Below are positions 31,721-42,100 of a stretch of 47,433 nt of DNA, piece after piece; the first letter of the stretch is position 1; each line of letters starts with the position of its first letter. A program made the translations under genes and the position numbers. A model generated the notes under the pieces. It saw only the letters and a program-made list of their open reading frames with translations, searched no databases and was not told where the DNA came from. The DNA is from Candidatus Colimorpha pelethequi (GTDB taxonomy: Bacteria > Bacteroidota > Bacteroidia > Bacteroidales > P3), in the NCBI GenBank assembly GCA_018064245.1, contig JAGHVO010000045.1, forward strand, positions 1 through 47,433, in the 5' to 3' direction.

Positions 31721-32485
31721 TCATTGCTGACCGCCCAAGCGATTTGTAATTGTCACGAAATCAGCCACCGAGAGTTGTTCTGCACGTTTCAAAAGAAGTT
31801 CTTCAGGTACATTTGAGATATCTAACGACAATGGTTTCAATGCATTACGCATTGTTTTGCGACGTTGGTTGAAGGCGGTTTTCACCACTTGCACAAATCG
31901 CTTTTCATCACATTCCAAGGAAGTTACATTGTTTCTGCGCAGACGAATTACCGCCGATTTTACCTTAGGCGGAGGATTAAATACATTCTCGTGAACCGTA
32001 AAAAGATACTCAATGTCGTAAAATGCTGATAACAAAACACTCAAAATGCCGTATGTCTTACTTCCAGGACCTGTGGCCACACGTTCCGCCACCTCTTTTT
32101 GGAACATTCCCACTACCTCAGGAATGCTATTTCTATGCTCAAAGACTTTGAAAAGAATCTGCGACGAAATATTGTAGGGGAAATTGCCAATCACAGCGAA
32201 AGACCCTGAGAACAAGGAATCTACATCCAATTTCAAAAAATCCCCTTCGATGACTTGTAACGTAGGATAATGGCCGTGCAGGTATTCCACCGATTCCGTA
32301 TCAATCTCTATGGCCTTGAAATTGAGTTCTTGCTTTGGAATCAGATACTTAGTCAATACTCCCATGCCTGGACCAATCTCCAAGACATTGGGCGTTGTTC
32401 CAGTAAGACTGTCGGCGATACGCTGGGCGATGGACTCGTCCGTCAAAAAATGTTGTCCTAAATATTTTTTTGCTCTAACTTCCAC
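31721..32485 (-). CDS. rsmA: 16S rRNA (adenine1518/1519-N6)-dimethyltransferase
   Basis: KsgA/RsmA dimethylates two adjacent adenines near the 3' end of 16S rRNA during 30S assembly. 254 residues; GTG start at 32485 gives '[20 protein letters not shown]', the standard family opening. SAM-binding motif '[15 protein letters not shown]' (about residues 34-48), acidic motif 'KAIEIDTES', catalytic motif IV '[17 protein letters not shown]' and the RNA-binding end with '[17 protein letters not shown]'. Lies downstream of the TPR gene on the same strand, 37 nt apart. Confidence 0.96.
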   Translation of the reverse strand: MEVRAKKYLGQHFLTDESIAQRIADSLTGTTPNVLEIGPGMGVLTKYLIPKQELNFKAIEIDTESVEYLHGHYPTLQVIEGDFLKLDVDSLFSGSFAVIGNFPYNISSQILFKVFEHRNSIPEVVGMFQKEVAERVATGPGSKTYGILSVLLSAFYDIEYLFTVHENVFNPPPKVKSAVIRLRRNNVTSLECDEKRFVQVVKTAFNQRRKTMRNALKPLSLDISNVPEELLLKRAEQLSVADFVTITNRLGGQQ

Positions 32486-32522
32486 GGTATTAATTGATAA
32501 TTGGTAAAAATGAAGACTTTGT

Positions 32523-34391
32523 CTATTTCTTATCTTTATTCAATCCACTTTCTTTCAACTCATTATATTTCTTGCGCGCCTGATCGACATAGAGACTTGA
32601 CGGATAGTCGAGAATCAATGTTTCGTAGCAGGAACGTGCTTGTTCTATGTTGTTTAGCTTGTTCTCGTTCAACTGAGCCCGCAGCATCAAGGCATCATCG
32701 GCAAGAATGTCCTCCGAATAGAAGGAAAAGAGCTGCGCCAACAAACTGTCCGCCTCTACATATCGCTCCTGGCGCATACGAATCTTCGCCTTTTGGAGCA
32801 ACACCTCGTCGAAAATCGGGTGCGACAACGCACGATGGCTTATGTCGTCGAAAGCAATCCAAGCGGAGTCTAACTTGTTGCGATAGAGCAACAAATCGGC
32901 AGTGGCAAAGAGTTCCAGCATGCCAAAAGTGCTATCCTCTTCCATATTGTCGCTAATCAGCAAAGAGAGTTCCATTGCGTCGTTGGCAATAAGTTTGGAA
33001 GTAGAAGCCCGCAAGACGGAGAGCTGCGACTTAGCCCACAGGAAATCATGGTTGTAGTACGAGAGCTTCGCATTCTTGAACTTGGCTTGCGCACCCACCA
33101 GATCGTTCTTATTCGCCTTTTCCACTTGCATGTAGAGCAACGAAGCCTCCCAAACCTCGCCGGCAAAAAGCATCAAATCGCCCAATTCCAATTTCACACC
33201 ACTCACTATCGACTGCGGCAGTCGAGGAATGTCCAAAACATCATACAACATATCCGCCGCAGGCTGCACTTCGTCGAGATAATAGGCCGACAAATGGGCA
33301 TAATTGCGCATGAGAGATGCCGAACGTTCATTCTTGCCCAACTCCTCAATGGTTTCAAGATAACGGCTCTGAAGCGCTTTCAACGACTTTTTCGAGGGTG
33401 ACACATTCGGGTCAAGTTGCGCAAACTGCGTCTCCAAGTCCCCCACCCTACTGTCGTAATAGAACGGCGACTCCTGCCCTTTTTTCAACAGCACGGCATA
33501 GCAATCGCGCGCCACGTCGTAAGCACCATTAGAATGCGCTATTTGCGCAACACGATAAAGTTGCTCGCCACCCAAATCAGGAAAACGGGCATCCACAGCC
33601 TTCGCCTGCGTCATTGCGAAGCGGAAATCCTTCTGCTGCAACGAGAACCATATCATCATGTCAAGATAGGTCTTATTGTTCGGTTGCTCACGCACACGCT
33701 GCATCAATGCACGCTTCAACCCATCGGCAAAACGGCTGTCGCTACTTTCGTTAAGCATGCGCTGCAACGAGACCTGCACAGAACTCATAGAGCCAGGAGA
33801 CTTGTCCAAAAGATTGAAATACTCCTGCATAACATCCTCGTAACGGCCCATTCGGGAGTAGAGGGCGGTCAATTCGGTAACATACAGAAAACTATTCTGA
33901 GCCTTTTCTCGCGAACGCTGATAAACCGCTACCGCTTGCTCCAACTTGTTGATATTGACGAAAGCTGTCGCCAAATCGGAAGTCTGTCTATTGTCCGTTC
34001 CAAGTTTTTCAAAAGCCTTGTCGAAATTTTTCTGTGCCTTTTTATTGTTGCCCGACTTTTCGCAAAGCGCTCCAAGATCCACATACAGAGTCAGATCCTT
34101 ATCGAACTTTCGCAGACGCTGCTCCACCAACTGTTCCGCCCGACGGATTTCATCCATTTCCACATAGCAACGATAAAGCATTTGATAGTAGAACCTGTTC
34201 TGCGTCTTCTCGTAAAGAGGCTCATACAGTTCGGCGGCCTGCGCAAACTCACCATTATTATAGTATTGCGAAGCTAGCTGATCTTTGGTGTTCTGCGCCG
34301 AAATCGAAACAAAAGAACCAAGGTACACAACAATGCAGAGCATCCGCAAAAACGCTTTCAAAGAGATAGGATGGACGCTTTGTGTCTGCAT
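32523..34391 (-). CDS. TPR repeat protein, exported
   Basis: 622 residues with a hydrophobic N-terminal export signal (about residues 13-31, ending SISAQ). The rest is almost entirely tetratricopeptide-type helix pairs: '[20 protein letters not shown]', '[20 protein letters not shown]', '[20 protein letters not shown]', '[20 protein letters not shown]' and a final '[20 protein letters not shown]' resembling a BamD/YbgF end. Probably a periplasmic scaffold; no partner can be named. It starts 14 nt after the tRNA-Lys terminator. Confidence 0.82.
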   Translation of the reverse strand: MQTQSVHPISLKAFLRMLCIVVYLGSFVSISAQNTKDQLASQYYNNGEFAQAAELYEPLYEKTQNRFYYQMLYRCYVEMDEIRRAEQLVEQRLRKFDKDLTLYVDLGALCEKSGNNKKAQKNFDKAFEKLGTDNRQTSDLATAFVNINKLEQAVAVYQRSREKAQNSFLYVTELTALYSRMGRYEDVMQEYFNLLDKSPGSMSSVQVSLQRMLNESSDSRFADGLKRALMQRVREQPNNKTYLDMMIWFSLQQKDFRFAMTQAKAVDARFPDLGGEQLYRVAQIAHSNGAYDVARDCYAVLLKKGQESPFYYDSRVGDLETQFAQLDPNVSPSKKSLKALQSRYLETIEELGKNERSASLMRNYAHLSAYYLDEVQPAADMLYDVLDIPRLPQSIVSGVKLELGDLMLFAGEVWEASLLYMQVEKANKNDLVGAQAKFKNAKLSYYNHDFLWAKSQLSVLRASTSKLIANDAMELSLLISDNMEEDSTFGMLELFATADLLLYRNKLDSAWIAFDDISHRALSHPIFDEVLLQKAKIRMRQERYVEADSLLAQLFSFYSEDILADDALMLRAQLNENKLNNIEQARSCYETLILDYPSSLYVDQARKKYNELKESGLNKDKK

Positions 34392-34404
34392 ATCAAGTGA
34401 TAGT

Positions 34405-34434
34405 AAAAACGCCGGAAGTGTAGGCTTCCGGCGT
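34405..34434 (-). terminator. Intrinsic terminator of tRNA-Lys
   Basis: Perfect 10-bp stem (ACGCCGGAAG / CTTCCGGCGT on the plus strand, loop TGTAGG), followed on the minus strand by TTTT (plus-strand A residues at 34405-34408). Confidence 0.9.
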
Positions 34435-34438
34435 CGGC

Positions 34439-34514
34439 TGGTGACTAAGCTGGGATTCGAACCCAGGACCCCATCCTTAAAAGGGATGTGCTCTACCTGC
34501 TGAGCTACTTAGTC
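34439..34514 (-). tRNA. tRNA-Lys (anticodon UUU)
   Basis: Complete cloverleaf on the minus strand: acceptor arm GACTAAG / CTTAGTC, D arm with GCTCAGCAGGTAGAGC, anticodon stem CATCC / GGATG around the loop CTTTTAA (anticodon TTT), T arm CTGGG-TTCGAAT-CCCAG, discriminator A and an encoded CCA (34439-34441). A promoter lies about 33 nt upstream and a terminator starts 5 nt after the CCA. Confidence 0.97.
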
Positions 34515-34546
34515 TTTCTCCGATTTCTATCTGCGGAAAACGTTTG

Positions 34547-34554
34547 CAAAAGTA
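34547..34554 (-). promoter_or_regulatory. -7 promoter element of tRNA-Lys
   Basis: Minus-strand TACTTTTG matches TAnnTTTG; the predicted start would be about 25 nt before the mature 5' end. The AT-rich remainder of the spacer (to 34689) shows nothing else. Confidence 0.7.
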
Positions 34555-34689
34555 CGACTTTTTTAGAGAATCACAAAATAAAATATTACTATATTCTTAT
34601 GGACAATATTATATAGTTGATATTCAGCAATTTGAAAATAAATTTCACGACACAAATTATTTTTTAACAAAATAACAACAAAAATTTTG

Positions 34690-34697
34690 TATCTTTG
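34690..34697 (+). promoter_or_regulatory. -7 promoter element
   Basis: TATCTTTG, exact match, 24 nt before the ATG at 34721. No TTG at the -33 position. Confidence 0.6.
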
Positions 34698-34720
34698 TCT
34701 TTGATTAACACAGATAAATT

Positions 34721-35131
34721 ATGAAACTTGACATCAAGATAAAACAAGGTTTGGGCGACATCCTTTTTGATACCGCCATTGAAGATATAGTAGCCGCTCT
34801 CGGTGAAGCACAAGAAGTTGAAACCATTGACAATGTGGATGATATGCCAACAACCATTATGCGTTACGGAGATGATGTCTCTTTGTTTTTCGAAGGCGAC
34901 AACCCCACGCTGACATGTATAGACATAGCCAACGAAGACTGCACATTGTTTGGCAAAGAGGTGTTCGATATGAACGAAAAAGAAATTGTCGCCCTCATGG
35001 TATCCAATAACTATTTTGAGCAAGATGCCGACACCGAGGACTGGGGCGAACGCCGCATTTCCTTCCCCGAAGGCAACATTGACTTTTTCTTCGAAGACGA
35101 CGAGCTCATGTCCATCATTATCGGAAAATAG
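34721..35131 (+). CDS. Small acidic protein of unknown function
   Basis: 136 residues, very acidic (many Asp/Glu: 'ETIDNVDDMPTT', 'DADTEDWGER', 'FFFEDDELMS'), no signal peptide or membrane segment, so cytosolic. The pattern of short strands ending in 'EGNIDFFFEDDELMSIIIG' suggests a compact alpha/beta domain. No family recognised. The WbqC gene begins 40 nt downstream on the same strand and may share its promoter. Confidence 0.75.
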   Translation: MKLDIKIKQGLGDILFDTAIEDIVAALGEAQEVETIDNVDDMPTTIMRYGDDVSLFFEGDNPTLTCIDIANEDCTLFGKEVFDMNEKEIVALMVSNNYFEQDADTEDWGERRISFPEGNIDFFFEDDELMSIIIGK

Positions 35132-35171
35132 TTTTTGCTTACTTTCCACCACTACCAATTCCACGTCAGAC

Positions 35172-35789
35172 ATGGAACCATTACCTATTTTCCCCACCGC
35201 ATACTTCCCTCCCATTGCCTATTTTGCAGCCCTCGCAAAACAACAGGAAGTGCTTATTGAGCAATACGAAACTTTCCCAAAGCAAACCTATCGCAACCGG
35301 ACAGTCATCCTTTCAGCCAATGGTCCGCTATCTCTCGTAGTACCCGTCATACGCCCTTATGGAAATCACACCTACACCCACAACATAGGCATTTCCTACA
35401 CCGAACGTTGGAATATAAACCATTGGCGTGCAATAACATCCGCCTACAGCGCATCACCCTATTTTCTTTACTACAAAGATCCATTAGAGGCGATTTTGAT
35501 GCAACACCATGAGCGATTGATCGACTTAAATCATGCCCTTATGCTGTACCTGCTAAAGGCACTCAAACTTACGACAATCACGCACTACACCACCGACTAT
35601 GCTCCAGATGGAAGCGTTACAGAAGATTACCGAAACACGTTTTCTCCCAAAAAAGAAAGCAACATCAACTTTCCTACTTATAATCAAGTATTTGAATCAA
35701 AGATGCCTTTTGTACCAAACATGAGCATTCTCGACCTTTTATTCAACCTCGGACCCGAAGCTAAAAGCTATCTTGAATCGTTGAAATAA
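35172..35789 (+). CDS. WbqC family protein
   Basis: 205 residues from ATG 35172; the frame is open upstream, but that part overlaps the previous gene. Family features: 'FPTAYFPPIAYFAALAKQQE', 'ETFPKQTYRNRTVILSANG', 'LVVPVIRP', 'ISYTERWNINHWRAITSAYS' and 'SPYFLYYKDPLEAIL'. WbqC-like proteins occur in glycan and sugar-nucleotide loci; the biochemical role is not firmly established. No glycan genes lie next to it. Confidence 0.85.
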   Translation: MEPLPIFPTAYFPPIAYFAALAKQQEVLIEQYETFPKQTYRNRTVILSANGPLSLVVPVIRPYGNHTYTHNIGISYTERWNINHWRAITSAYSASPYFLYYKDPLEAILMQHHERLIDLNHALMLYLLKALKLTTITHYTTDYAPDGSVTEDYRNTFSPKKESNINFPTYNQVFESKMPFVPNMSILDLLFNLGPEAKSYLESLK

Positions 35790-35860
35790 TATCACGAAAA
35801 AGAGTCTTCTAGATAATTGAAACGAAGCCACGTTCTTCATTCAACGACAGTTAGACGTCA

Positions 35861-35876
35861 CGTTCCTCGTGAAACA
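35861..35876. promoter_or_regulatory. parS-like 16-mer downstream of mnmG
   Basis: CGTTCCTCGTGAAACA differs at two positions from the classic ParB site TGTTCCACGTGAAACA. A related 16-mer lies on the other side of mnmG (37834-37849). It starts 7 nt after the mnmG stop. No parA/parB in the window, so the call rests on similarity only. Confidence 0.35.
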
Positions 35877-35882
35877 CAAAGT

Positions 35883-37766
35883 CTATTGTCGTGTGAGATA
35901 GATAATCAGCACCGACACATCCGCAGGAGAAACACCACTGATTCGAGAGGCTTGTCCAATGGTAGCAGGCTTCATCTTGGTAAGTTTTTCTCGAGCCTCA
36001 TACGACAACGCCTGCAAAGAGAAATAATCAAAATCCGAAGGCAAAGCAATATCCTCGAACTTCAAAATCTTTGAGGCGACATCACGCTCCTTTTCAATAT
36101 AACGTTGATATTTCAAGAGGATTTCTGACTCTTCGGCGACCTCACTTCGAATAGCGGCTGGAACCGAAACAATCAATTTTTCCAATTCAGGATCAATCGA
36201 CTGCAAGTCTTCCAAAGTAATCTCAGGACGCAAAAGCAAATTCAGCAATTTAACCTTTTGCTGTAGAGCGGGAGTCTGCTTCTGCTCCAAAAGGGCGTTG
36301 GCAGCCGACGGCAAAACTGGGGTTTCCTCAATAAATGAGGACACGCGGGCAACCTCACGCTCCTTTTCTTCAACACGACGCATGCGTGAGTCGGAAGCCA
36401 AACCAATGGAATGAGACAACGGAGTTAAACGACTGTCGGCATTGTCTTGACGCAAAAGGATTCGATACTCAGCTCGGGAGGTAAACATACGATAAGGTTC
36501 GTCCACACCCTTGGTCACCAAGTCGTCGATTAGCACACCAATATATGCCTGCGTACGATTGAGCACAAAAGGATCTTTACCTTTTACCTTCAAAGAGGCA
36601 TTAATACCCGCCATCAAACCTTGGCAAGCAGCCTCTTCGTAGCCCGTTGTGCCATTGATTTGTCCTGCAAAATAAAGATTCTCAACTTTCTTGGTTTCAA
36701 GCGAATAGTTCAGCTGAGTAGGTGGAAAATAGTCATATTCTATGGCATAGCCAGGCTTGAAAATTCGGGCATTTTCAAACCCTTTGATTGAATGCAAGGC
36801 ATCAAGTTGCACCTCCAAAGGCAACGAAGAAGAAAATCCATTCAAGTAAAAAGACTGCGAATTCCAACCTTCGGGTTCAACAAAAAGTTGATGTCGCTCC
36901 TTTGAAGCAAAACGCACAATCTTATCTTCAATAGAAGGACAATAACGTGGACCATGACCTTGAATGCGGCCAGTATAGAGCGGAGAACGGTCAAAGCCAG
37001 TTTTCAAAATCTCATGAGTAACAAGATTCGTATAAGCCAAAAAGCAAGGACGCTGCTCCTGCAAGGACAAAGTGTCGGAAAACGAGAATTTAGACGGATT
37101 TTCATCACCTGGTTGCGGTTCCAATTGCGTAAAATCAATCGTCCTTCCATCAATACGCACAGGAGTACCTGTTTTCAATCGTTCAACCTCAAATCCCATC
37201 TCAAGCAACTGATCAGAAAGTCCCACCGCCGGACGCTCCCCTATCCTACCGCCGTCCCAAGTTTGCGTGCCGATGTATATCTGTCCATTCAAGAAAGTTC
37301 CATTCGTTAATACAACCGCTTGAGCCTCAATTTCAATTCCCATACGAGTTCTTACACCCGAAACACGACCTTGAACAACATCAACTGCAATCACCTCATC
37401 TTGCCACAAAGAAAGATTGGGAGTGTTTTCGAGAAGATGCCTCCAATTGAACGAAAAACGGAACTTGTCGCACTGCGCGCGGGGGCTCCACATTGCGGGA
37501 CCTTTGGAACGGTTGAGCATTCGGAACTGAATCATCGACTGGTCGGTGATAATACCAGAAAATCCTCCCAAGGCATCAATCTCACGCACGATTTGACCTT
37601 TTGCCACACCACCCATGGCTGGATTGCACGACATCTGACAAATGGCATCCAAATTTTGGGTTATCAAGAGCGTCTGCATACCCAAATTGGCTGCAGCCAT
37701 GGCAGCTTCAGCACCCGCATGACCTGCGCCCACAACAACTACATCATAGCACGTTTCAAGCTTCAT
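35883..37766 (-). CDS. mnmG: tRNA uridine-5-carboxymethylaminomethyl modification enzyme MnmG
   Basis: FAD-dependent partner of MnmE; together they add the (carboxymethyl)aminomethyl group to wobble U34 of several tRNAs, including tRNA-Lys(UUU), which is encoded 1.4 kb away. 627 residues, normal length. FAD motif 'DVVVVGAGHAGAEAAMAAAN' at residues 8-27, then 'CQMSCNPAMGGVAKGQIVRE' with the conserved Cys, 'TNGTFLNGQIYIGTQTWDGG' and 'FTSRAEYRILLRQDNADSRL'; the C-terminal helical MnmE-binding domain includes 'ATIGQASRISGVSPADVSVL'. The gene follows ybeY by 95 nt and is flanked by two parS-like sequences. Confidence 0.97.
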   Translation of the reverse strand: MKLETCYDVVVVGAGHAGAEAAMAAANLGMQTLLITQNLDAICQMSCNPAMGGVAKGQIVREIDALGGFSGIITDQSMIQFRMLNRSKGPAMWSPRAQCDKFRFSFNWRHLLENTPNLSLWQDEVIAVDVVQGRVSGVRTRMGIEIEAQAVVLTNGTFLNGQIYIGTQTWDGGRIGERPAVGLSDQLLEMGFEVERLKTGTPVRIDGRTIDFTQLEPQPGDENPSKFSFSDTLSLQEQRPCFLAYTNLVTHEILKTGFDRSPLYTGRIQGHGPRYCPSIEDKIVRFASKERHQLFVEPEGWNSQSFYLNGFSSSLPLEVQLDALHSIKGFENARIFKPGYAIEYDYFPPTQLNYSLETKKVENLYFAGQINGTTGYEEAACQGLMAGINASLKVKGKDPFVLNRTQAYIGVLIDDLVTKGVDEPYRMFTSRAEYRILLRQDNADSRLTPLSHSIGLASDSRMRRVEEKEREVARVSSFIEETPVLPSAANALLEQKQTPALQQKVKLLNLLLRPEITLEDLQSIDPELEKLIVSVPAAIRSEVAEESEILLKYQRYIEKERDVASKILKFEDIALPSDFDYFSLQALSYEAREKLTKMKPATIGQASRISGVSPADVSVLIIYLTRQ

Positions 37767-37828
37767 CTATCGTATTATTTTTTTCTATTCGAAATGAGAT
37801 ATCTTTTTGATTTTACGAATCTTGAAGC

Positions 37829-37854
37829 CATTGTTCCTTGTGGAACAATGGCAT
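37829..37854. promoter_or_regulatory. Perfect hairpin containing a parS-like 16-mer
   Basis: Inverted repeat GCCATTGTTCC / GGAACAATGGC (11 bp) with loop TTGT. Within it TGTTCCTTGTGGAACA (37834-37849) differs at two central bases from TGTTCCACGTGGAACA. It begins 7 nt after the ybeY stop on the minus strand; there is no T-run, so a simple terminator is unlikely but not excluded. Confidence 0.4.
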
Positions 37855-37861
37855 TTCACGA

Positions 37862-38287
37862 CTATTGAATCGTGTCAAGGATGGACAAAGCTTCGTCTTC
37901 TTTCTGACGCATTGCCGCAGCTTCGGCATCACTTTTGTCCGCATTTCCCAATAGGTGCAACACGCCATGAATGATTACGCGATGCAGTTCACGTTCGAAA
38001 GAGACACCAAATTTCGCCGCATTCTCCTTTACCCTTTCCACACTAATCATAATATCGCCCGAAACAACATTGCCTTCAACATAATCAAAGGTGATAATAT
38101 CGGTATAGGTATCGTGATTAAGATATTCCTGATTAACCGTCAAGAGATATTCATCGCCGCAAAAAAGATAACCAATCTCCCCTACCCTCTTTTTTTGATT
38201 TTTTACGATGGTGGATATCCACTGCTTGATGCGTTTTTTTTCTTTTAAATCAAATTTGATTTCTTCAACAGCAAAACTAATTGCCAT
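37862..38287 (-). CDS. ybeY: Endoribonuclease YbeY (rRNA maturation)
   Basis: Single-strand-specific metallo-RNase needed for 16S rRNA 3' maturation and ribosome quality control. 141 residues. The family motif appears as 'HRVIIHGVLHLLGNADKS', giving His-Gly-x-Leu-His; the third zinc ligand of the canonical HGxLHLxGyDH is not a His here (N-A-D), a substitution I recall from other Bacteroidota. 'LTVNQEYLNHDTYTDIITFD' and 'SGDIMISVERVKENA' are typical. Upstream of mnmG on the same strand. Confidence 0.93.
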   Translation of the reverse strand: MAISFAVEEIKFDLKEKKRIKQWISTIVKNQKKRVGEIGYLFCGDEYLLTVNQEYLNHDTYTDIITFDYVEGNVVSGDIMISVERVKENAAKFGVSFERELHRVIIHGVLHLLGNADKSDAEAAAMRQKEDEALSILDTIQ

Positions 38288-38466
38288 AATGCCTATTTTG
38301 TTATTATTAATTATTTACAACAATCTATCGAAACAATAAATTTAGTTATATTTCATTGTATATCAATCTATTAAACAATACTACCGCTCAATATTCATCA
38401 TCATGGTTTCGATATTTCAATTTAGTAGGACAAATTATACTGCTCAAACGATTCTCGAATGGATTT

Positions 38467-38506
38467 CAAAATAAACGGCGACCAACATCTTCATGCTGCT
38501 CGCCGT
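38467..38506 (-). terminator. Long hairpin terminator
   Basis: On the minus strand ACGGCGA pairs with TCGCCGT, enclosing a second stem CAGCAT / ATGTTG with loop GAAG, followed by TTTATTTTG. It starts 20 nt after the stop of the RsbW-like gene. The rest of 38288-38466 is AT-rich with nothing recognisable. Confidence 0.78.
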
Positions 38507-38526
38507 CAACTTTCATCAGCCACACT

Positions 38527-38976
38527 TTAAGCCACCACGCTTGGGGTTGTATAAAAATGCTGAAGGCAACTGATACGTTCCAACGCATCGGAGCCATCAA
38601 TTCCATTAATCATAAATTCCAATCGCAAAGTTCTTCCCCCATTGCTATACTCCATCGAGTCGGAAAGCGACTGCATCAAAAAAATACCTGTTGCCTCTTC
38701 CATTACCGATCCAACATATTTTTGAAAGTCAAATCCCGAACCTTGGTCTTCTATGGTAAATGCAACTCCACCTTTGCAATTGTCAGCCACTATGGTGACT
38801 ATCTTATTGGGGTCGCTTGCGTTGCCATGGCAAATTGCATTTTCCACAGCTTGAAGTACAGGAACGGAAATGATTGCAAAGTAGTTATCGATATGATGCT
38901 CGTCGCAGAATTTCGACAAGAAATCCTCAACTAAAGGCATATTATCAATAAGAGACTGTATTGCAATTCTTTCCAT
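38527..38976 (-). CDS. RsbW-like serine/threonine-type ATPase (HATPase_c_2)
   Basis: 149 residues, a stand-alone GHKL ATPase domain of the anti-sigma/partner-switching type. N box 'PVLQAVENAICHGNAS' (about residues 38-53), G1 box 'FTIEDQGSGFDFQ' (about 74-86), G2 region 'GIFLMQSLSDSMEYSNGG' and the final strand 'RTLRLEFMI'. Such kinases phosphorylate STAS anti-sigma antagonists; no STAS, PP2C phosphatase or sigma gene is adjacent. Its own promoter and terminator make it a single-gene unit. Confidence 0.88.
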   Translation of the reverse strand: MERIAIQSLIDNMPLVEDFLSKFCDEHHIDNYFAIISVPVLQAVENAICHGNASDPNKIVTIVADNCKGGVAFTIEDQGSGFDFQKYVGSVMEEATGIFLMQSLSDSMEYSNGGRTLRLEFMINGIDGSDALERISCLQHFYTTPSVVA

Positions 38977-39003
38977 ATAGAAATATTTATCCTATTCCAA
39001 TTA

Positions 39004-39011
39004 CAAAGATA
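39004..39011 (-). promoter_or_regulatory. -7 promoter element of the RsbW-like gene
   Basis: Minus-strand TATCTTTG, exact TAnnTTTG match, 28 nt before the ATG at 38976. Confidence 0.65.
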
Positions 39012-39114
39012 CGAAAATAAATTAATAGTTAAAAAATAAAAAAGGAAGAGTTTTAGTTTATTTGACACCTTGGTAAAATAATGGCACAAATCCAACAAAA
39101 CATAAACAATCGCA

Positions 39115-39160
39115 ATACTTTGCGGTGAAAAACAAAAGACAAATTACCACAAATGGTTCG
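39115..39160 (-). repeat. 46-bp interspersed repeat, copy 2
   Basis: On the minus strand it starts CGAACCATTTGTGGTAATTT and ends CACCGCAAAGTAT, 42 of 46 bases identical to 12636-12681. It begins 24 nt after the DUF4175 stop, in that gene's orientation, the same placement as copy 1. Confidence 0.75.
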
Positions 39161-39183
39161 AAAATGGAATGGTGTTGTTGTGC

Positions 39184-42100
39184 CTACTTGTTTTCCTTGA
39201 AGAAATAGTCGTTGACCTTGGCTTTGTAATATGGAGAAAGGGTAGGGGGGACAGATTTGATAAGTTCAATGGTTTTCTTCTGGAGTTGGTTGTATTTTTC
39301 CAAGTCGCCTTGCGACGTCTGATAGAGATCTTTTCCTTCGTTGCTCTTGCGCCGCTCTTCTTTTTCGCGTTGCATTTCTGCTTTCTCATGCTCCAGCATA
39401 CGCGTTAAAATCTGCTGCTGACGAGAGATTGTCTGTTGTGAAATGGTCTTATTAACCAAATCTGTTTCAGTCTGTTCCATCTGGCGCATCAAATTGTCAA
39501 TTTCCTTAGCCAACTTACTGTTCCCTCCCGATTCCTCCTTGAGTTGCTGGCCATATTCCTGCATCATACGACGAATCATCTCTTGCTGCGCAGCCATCTT
39601 GGCAAACTCCTCACTCATAGAATTGTTTTCGCCAATTTTCTTTCTTCCATTACCTTGTTGCCTGCCGTCTTTCTCCATTTTCTTCTTCAATGCCTCAAGT
39701 TGCTTGTTAAGTTCCTGTTGCATTTGACGCATCGACTTGGGAGAAGGTTTTCCTTTGCCAGGCTTGCTGCAACTGCTGTTGGGCTTGTTACATTTTCGTT
39801 TGCAACTACCTTGCTTTTGCTGCTGTTGGTTCTTGCGCATCTGGTCTTGCATCTTATCCAACGATTCAGCCAAAATCAACGCCAAATTATTGAACGAAGT
39901 CATAGTATATTGCATTGATTTTGAAGCACTCGTATTTTTATAGCTTCCGTAGAACGATTGATTGAACGAGAGCAGCTCCGACAAAGAGGAGCCCAGCATG
40001 GAGTTGGCTTCGGAAAGATCCTTATTGATGACTGCCGCCACTGCAATCTGTCGTTTGGCAAGCGCGATCAAAGAATCCTCAACGCCCTTGAAATCCGACT
40101 TTATAAGGTTTTGATCTCTTATAATATCTTGGTATTTAGGGTCTTGAATATAGATTGAGGACAAATCAGACATGAGCTGCTCTTGGTTGAACGAAAGCGT
40201 CACCAAACTCTTCAACAATCTGCGCACCATCTCAGCATCTTCGGCAAGGTCTTCCTGTTCCATATCCATTTCAGCCTCAGCCAGTTGCTCCGAGAGCTTG
40301 TCCAAATCGTCTCCCGCCTGCTTTTGATGCCCCGACGCGTCTTTTTTATTTCCCTTTTCAAGTTGTTTTTCGGCGTTCTGCTGCGATTTTTCTATCTGTT
40401 TTTGCAACTCTTCATCAACCTTGAAATTGGAAGAAGGATCAAGCGATTTGTAGTCTTTTTGTATCTCTTGAATGTCCTTTTTCAAGTCTTGAAACTGCTT
40501 GGAAAGCTCTTGCTGCTTTTGCATAAGCTGCTCATTGTCTTTCGATTTCGAATTGGCACTTTCTTTCGACAAATCACGCTGCTCCTGAGAAAGTTTCTCC
40601 GCCTTTTGTATCGCCTCTTCCACCTTCTTTTCGGTTTCAAGACGCTTCATCAATTCTATATCTTGGTCGAGTTGTTTTTGCAGGTCTTCATTGCTGAGTT
40701 TCAATTGTTCCAACTGCTCCTGAACCTTCTTCTTGTCGGTTTCTTGCATCAGCTTTTCAATTTGCTTCATCGTCTCCTTCATCTCATCGGTAAGCACCTC
40801 ATTGAAAAGCCGCTCCAACTCTTTTTGCTTCTCAAGCAACTGCTCGCTCTGCTCACGATATTTCTGCTCCAACTTATTATTTTCCTGAATCTGCTGTTGC
40901 ATCTGATCCAACATCGAACGCACCTCGCGCTGTTTCTTTGCCAACTCTTCCAACTGCTTCTTATCCTGCCAATTCAGTTCCTTCTTATCCACCAAAGAAC
41001 GCATGATGTCGTTGATTTCCTGCTGCATTTTCTTAAGTTCCGACATAGACGTTTCCGCATGCTCTATCGCTTCCTTGGCATTGCGATCCATTAGGCTATC
41101 AATCTGTCCTTCAGTAGGTACCACCAATTCAAACTGCTGCGATTTCGACGACTTTGGTCCATGAATGGCATCATTGTCCCACACCTCAAAGTAGTAATTG
41201 AGCTTGTCGCCGGGGGACAAAGAGAGTTCCTCGAAATTGAACGAAAAATAAAATTCCTGCGAAGTTTCCTGTGTGATGCCGATAGGATAGTTGTAAGTAG
41301 CGATTGTATCACCCGAATTTGTCTTCACAACATTGAATTTCAACTTTGTAAAACCATAATCATCCTTGATTCTTCCCCTAAAGAAAACACGGGACTCGAA
41401 AGCGGAATCGGCAGCCTCAACAGCGATAATCATCGGCGACATGTCATCAACAACAGATACGTTGAACGGTAGCGTATCGCTTGTTGCAACACGGGCGTTA
41501 CCCACAAAAAAAGCATACGAAAACGACTTCATTGCACTATTCACCACCGACAACCTGCCATTGTCATCAGGTTGATGGGGAGTAAAATGCGACAAAGAGG
41601 CATCTGAACCGTTTTCTATCGCAAAATACAATGTATCAACATCTTTGGTTTGAAATACCCATTTTATGGTAGTTCCTACTGGAACGGTAAAAGTTCCTTC
41701 GTTTGAGAGGATTTCATTTGTTCGGTGAGTATAAGCAGGGTAGGAGAGGAGCACTTGGAAATTGGCAACCACAGGCTTGGGATAAACCTCCAACTTATAA
41801 GGTTGCGACGTTACTCCGCCAGCCTGCAAAACAAATTCACAAGAGCGCTGCACCGTCTTGAAAACATAGGTAAAATGACTCTTGTCAACGGCATGCATAC
41901 GGTACGGATTGCCCTCCACAACTACAAAAACCTCATCAGGAACGGTATTGCCGTCGATGACGACTTGAAGCAGGAAATCCTCTTGTTGCGCCACGGTAAG
42001 GCTTTTATTTTCAACAACAAAAGAAAATGGCGCAGGACGCTCGTAATAGGTGGAATAATGGACAATTCGCTTTGAAGGACCCGAAATAAAAGAGGGCACA

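Noticed and set aside
33417-34277. A 286-codon plus-strand frame opposite the TPR gene, and similar frames at 45200-46183 and 5213-5938
   Set aside because: Antisense shadows of TPR, GNAT-like and bamA genes; compositionally odd and without motifs.
40183-41094. A 303-codon plus-strand frame, extremely Leu/Phe-rich, opposite the DUF4175 coiled coil
   Set aside because: Its Leu/Phe content is explained by reverse-complementing the Gln/Lys/Glu codons of the coiled coil; no start context or domain.
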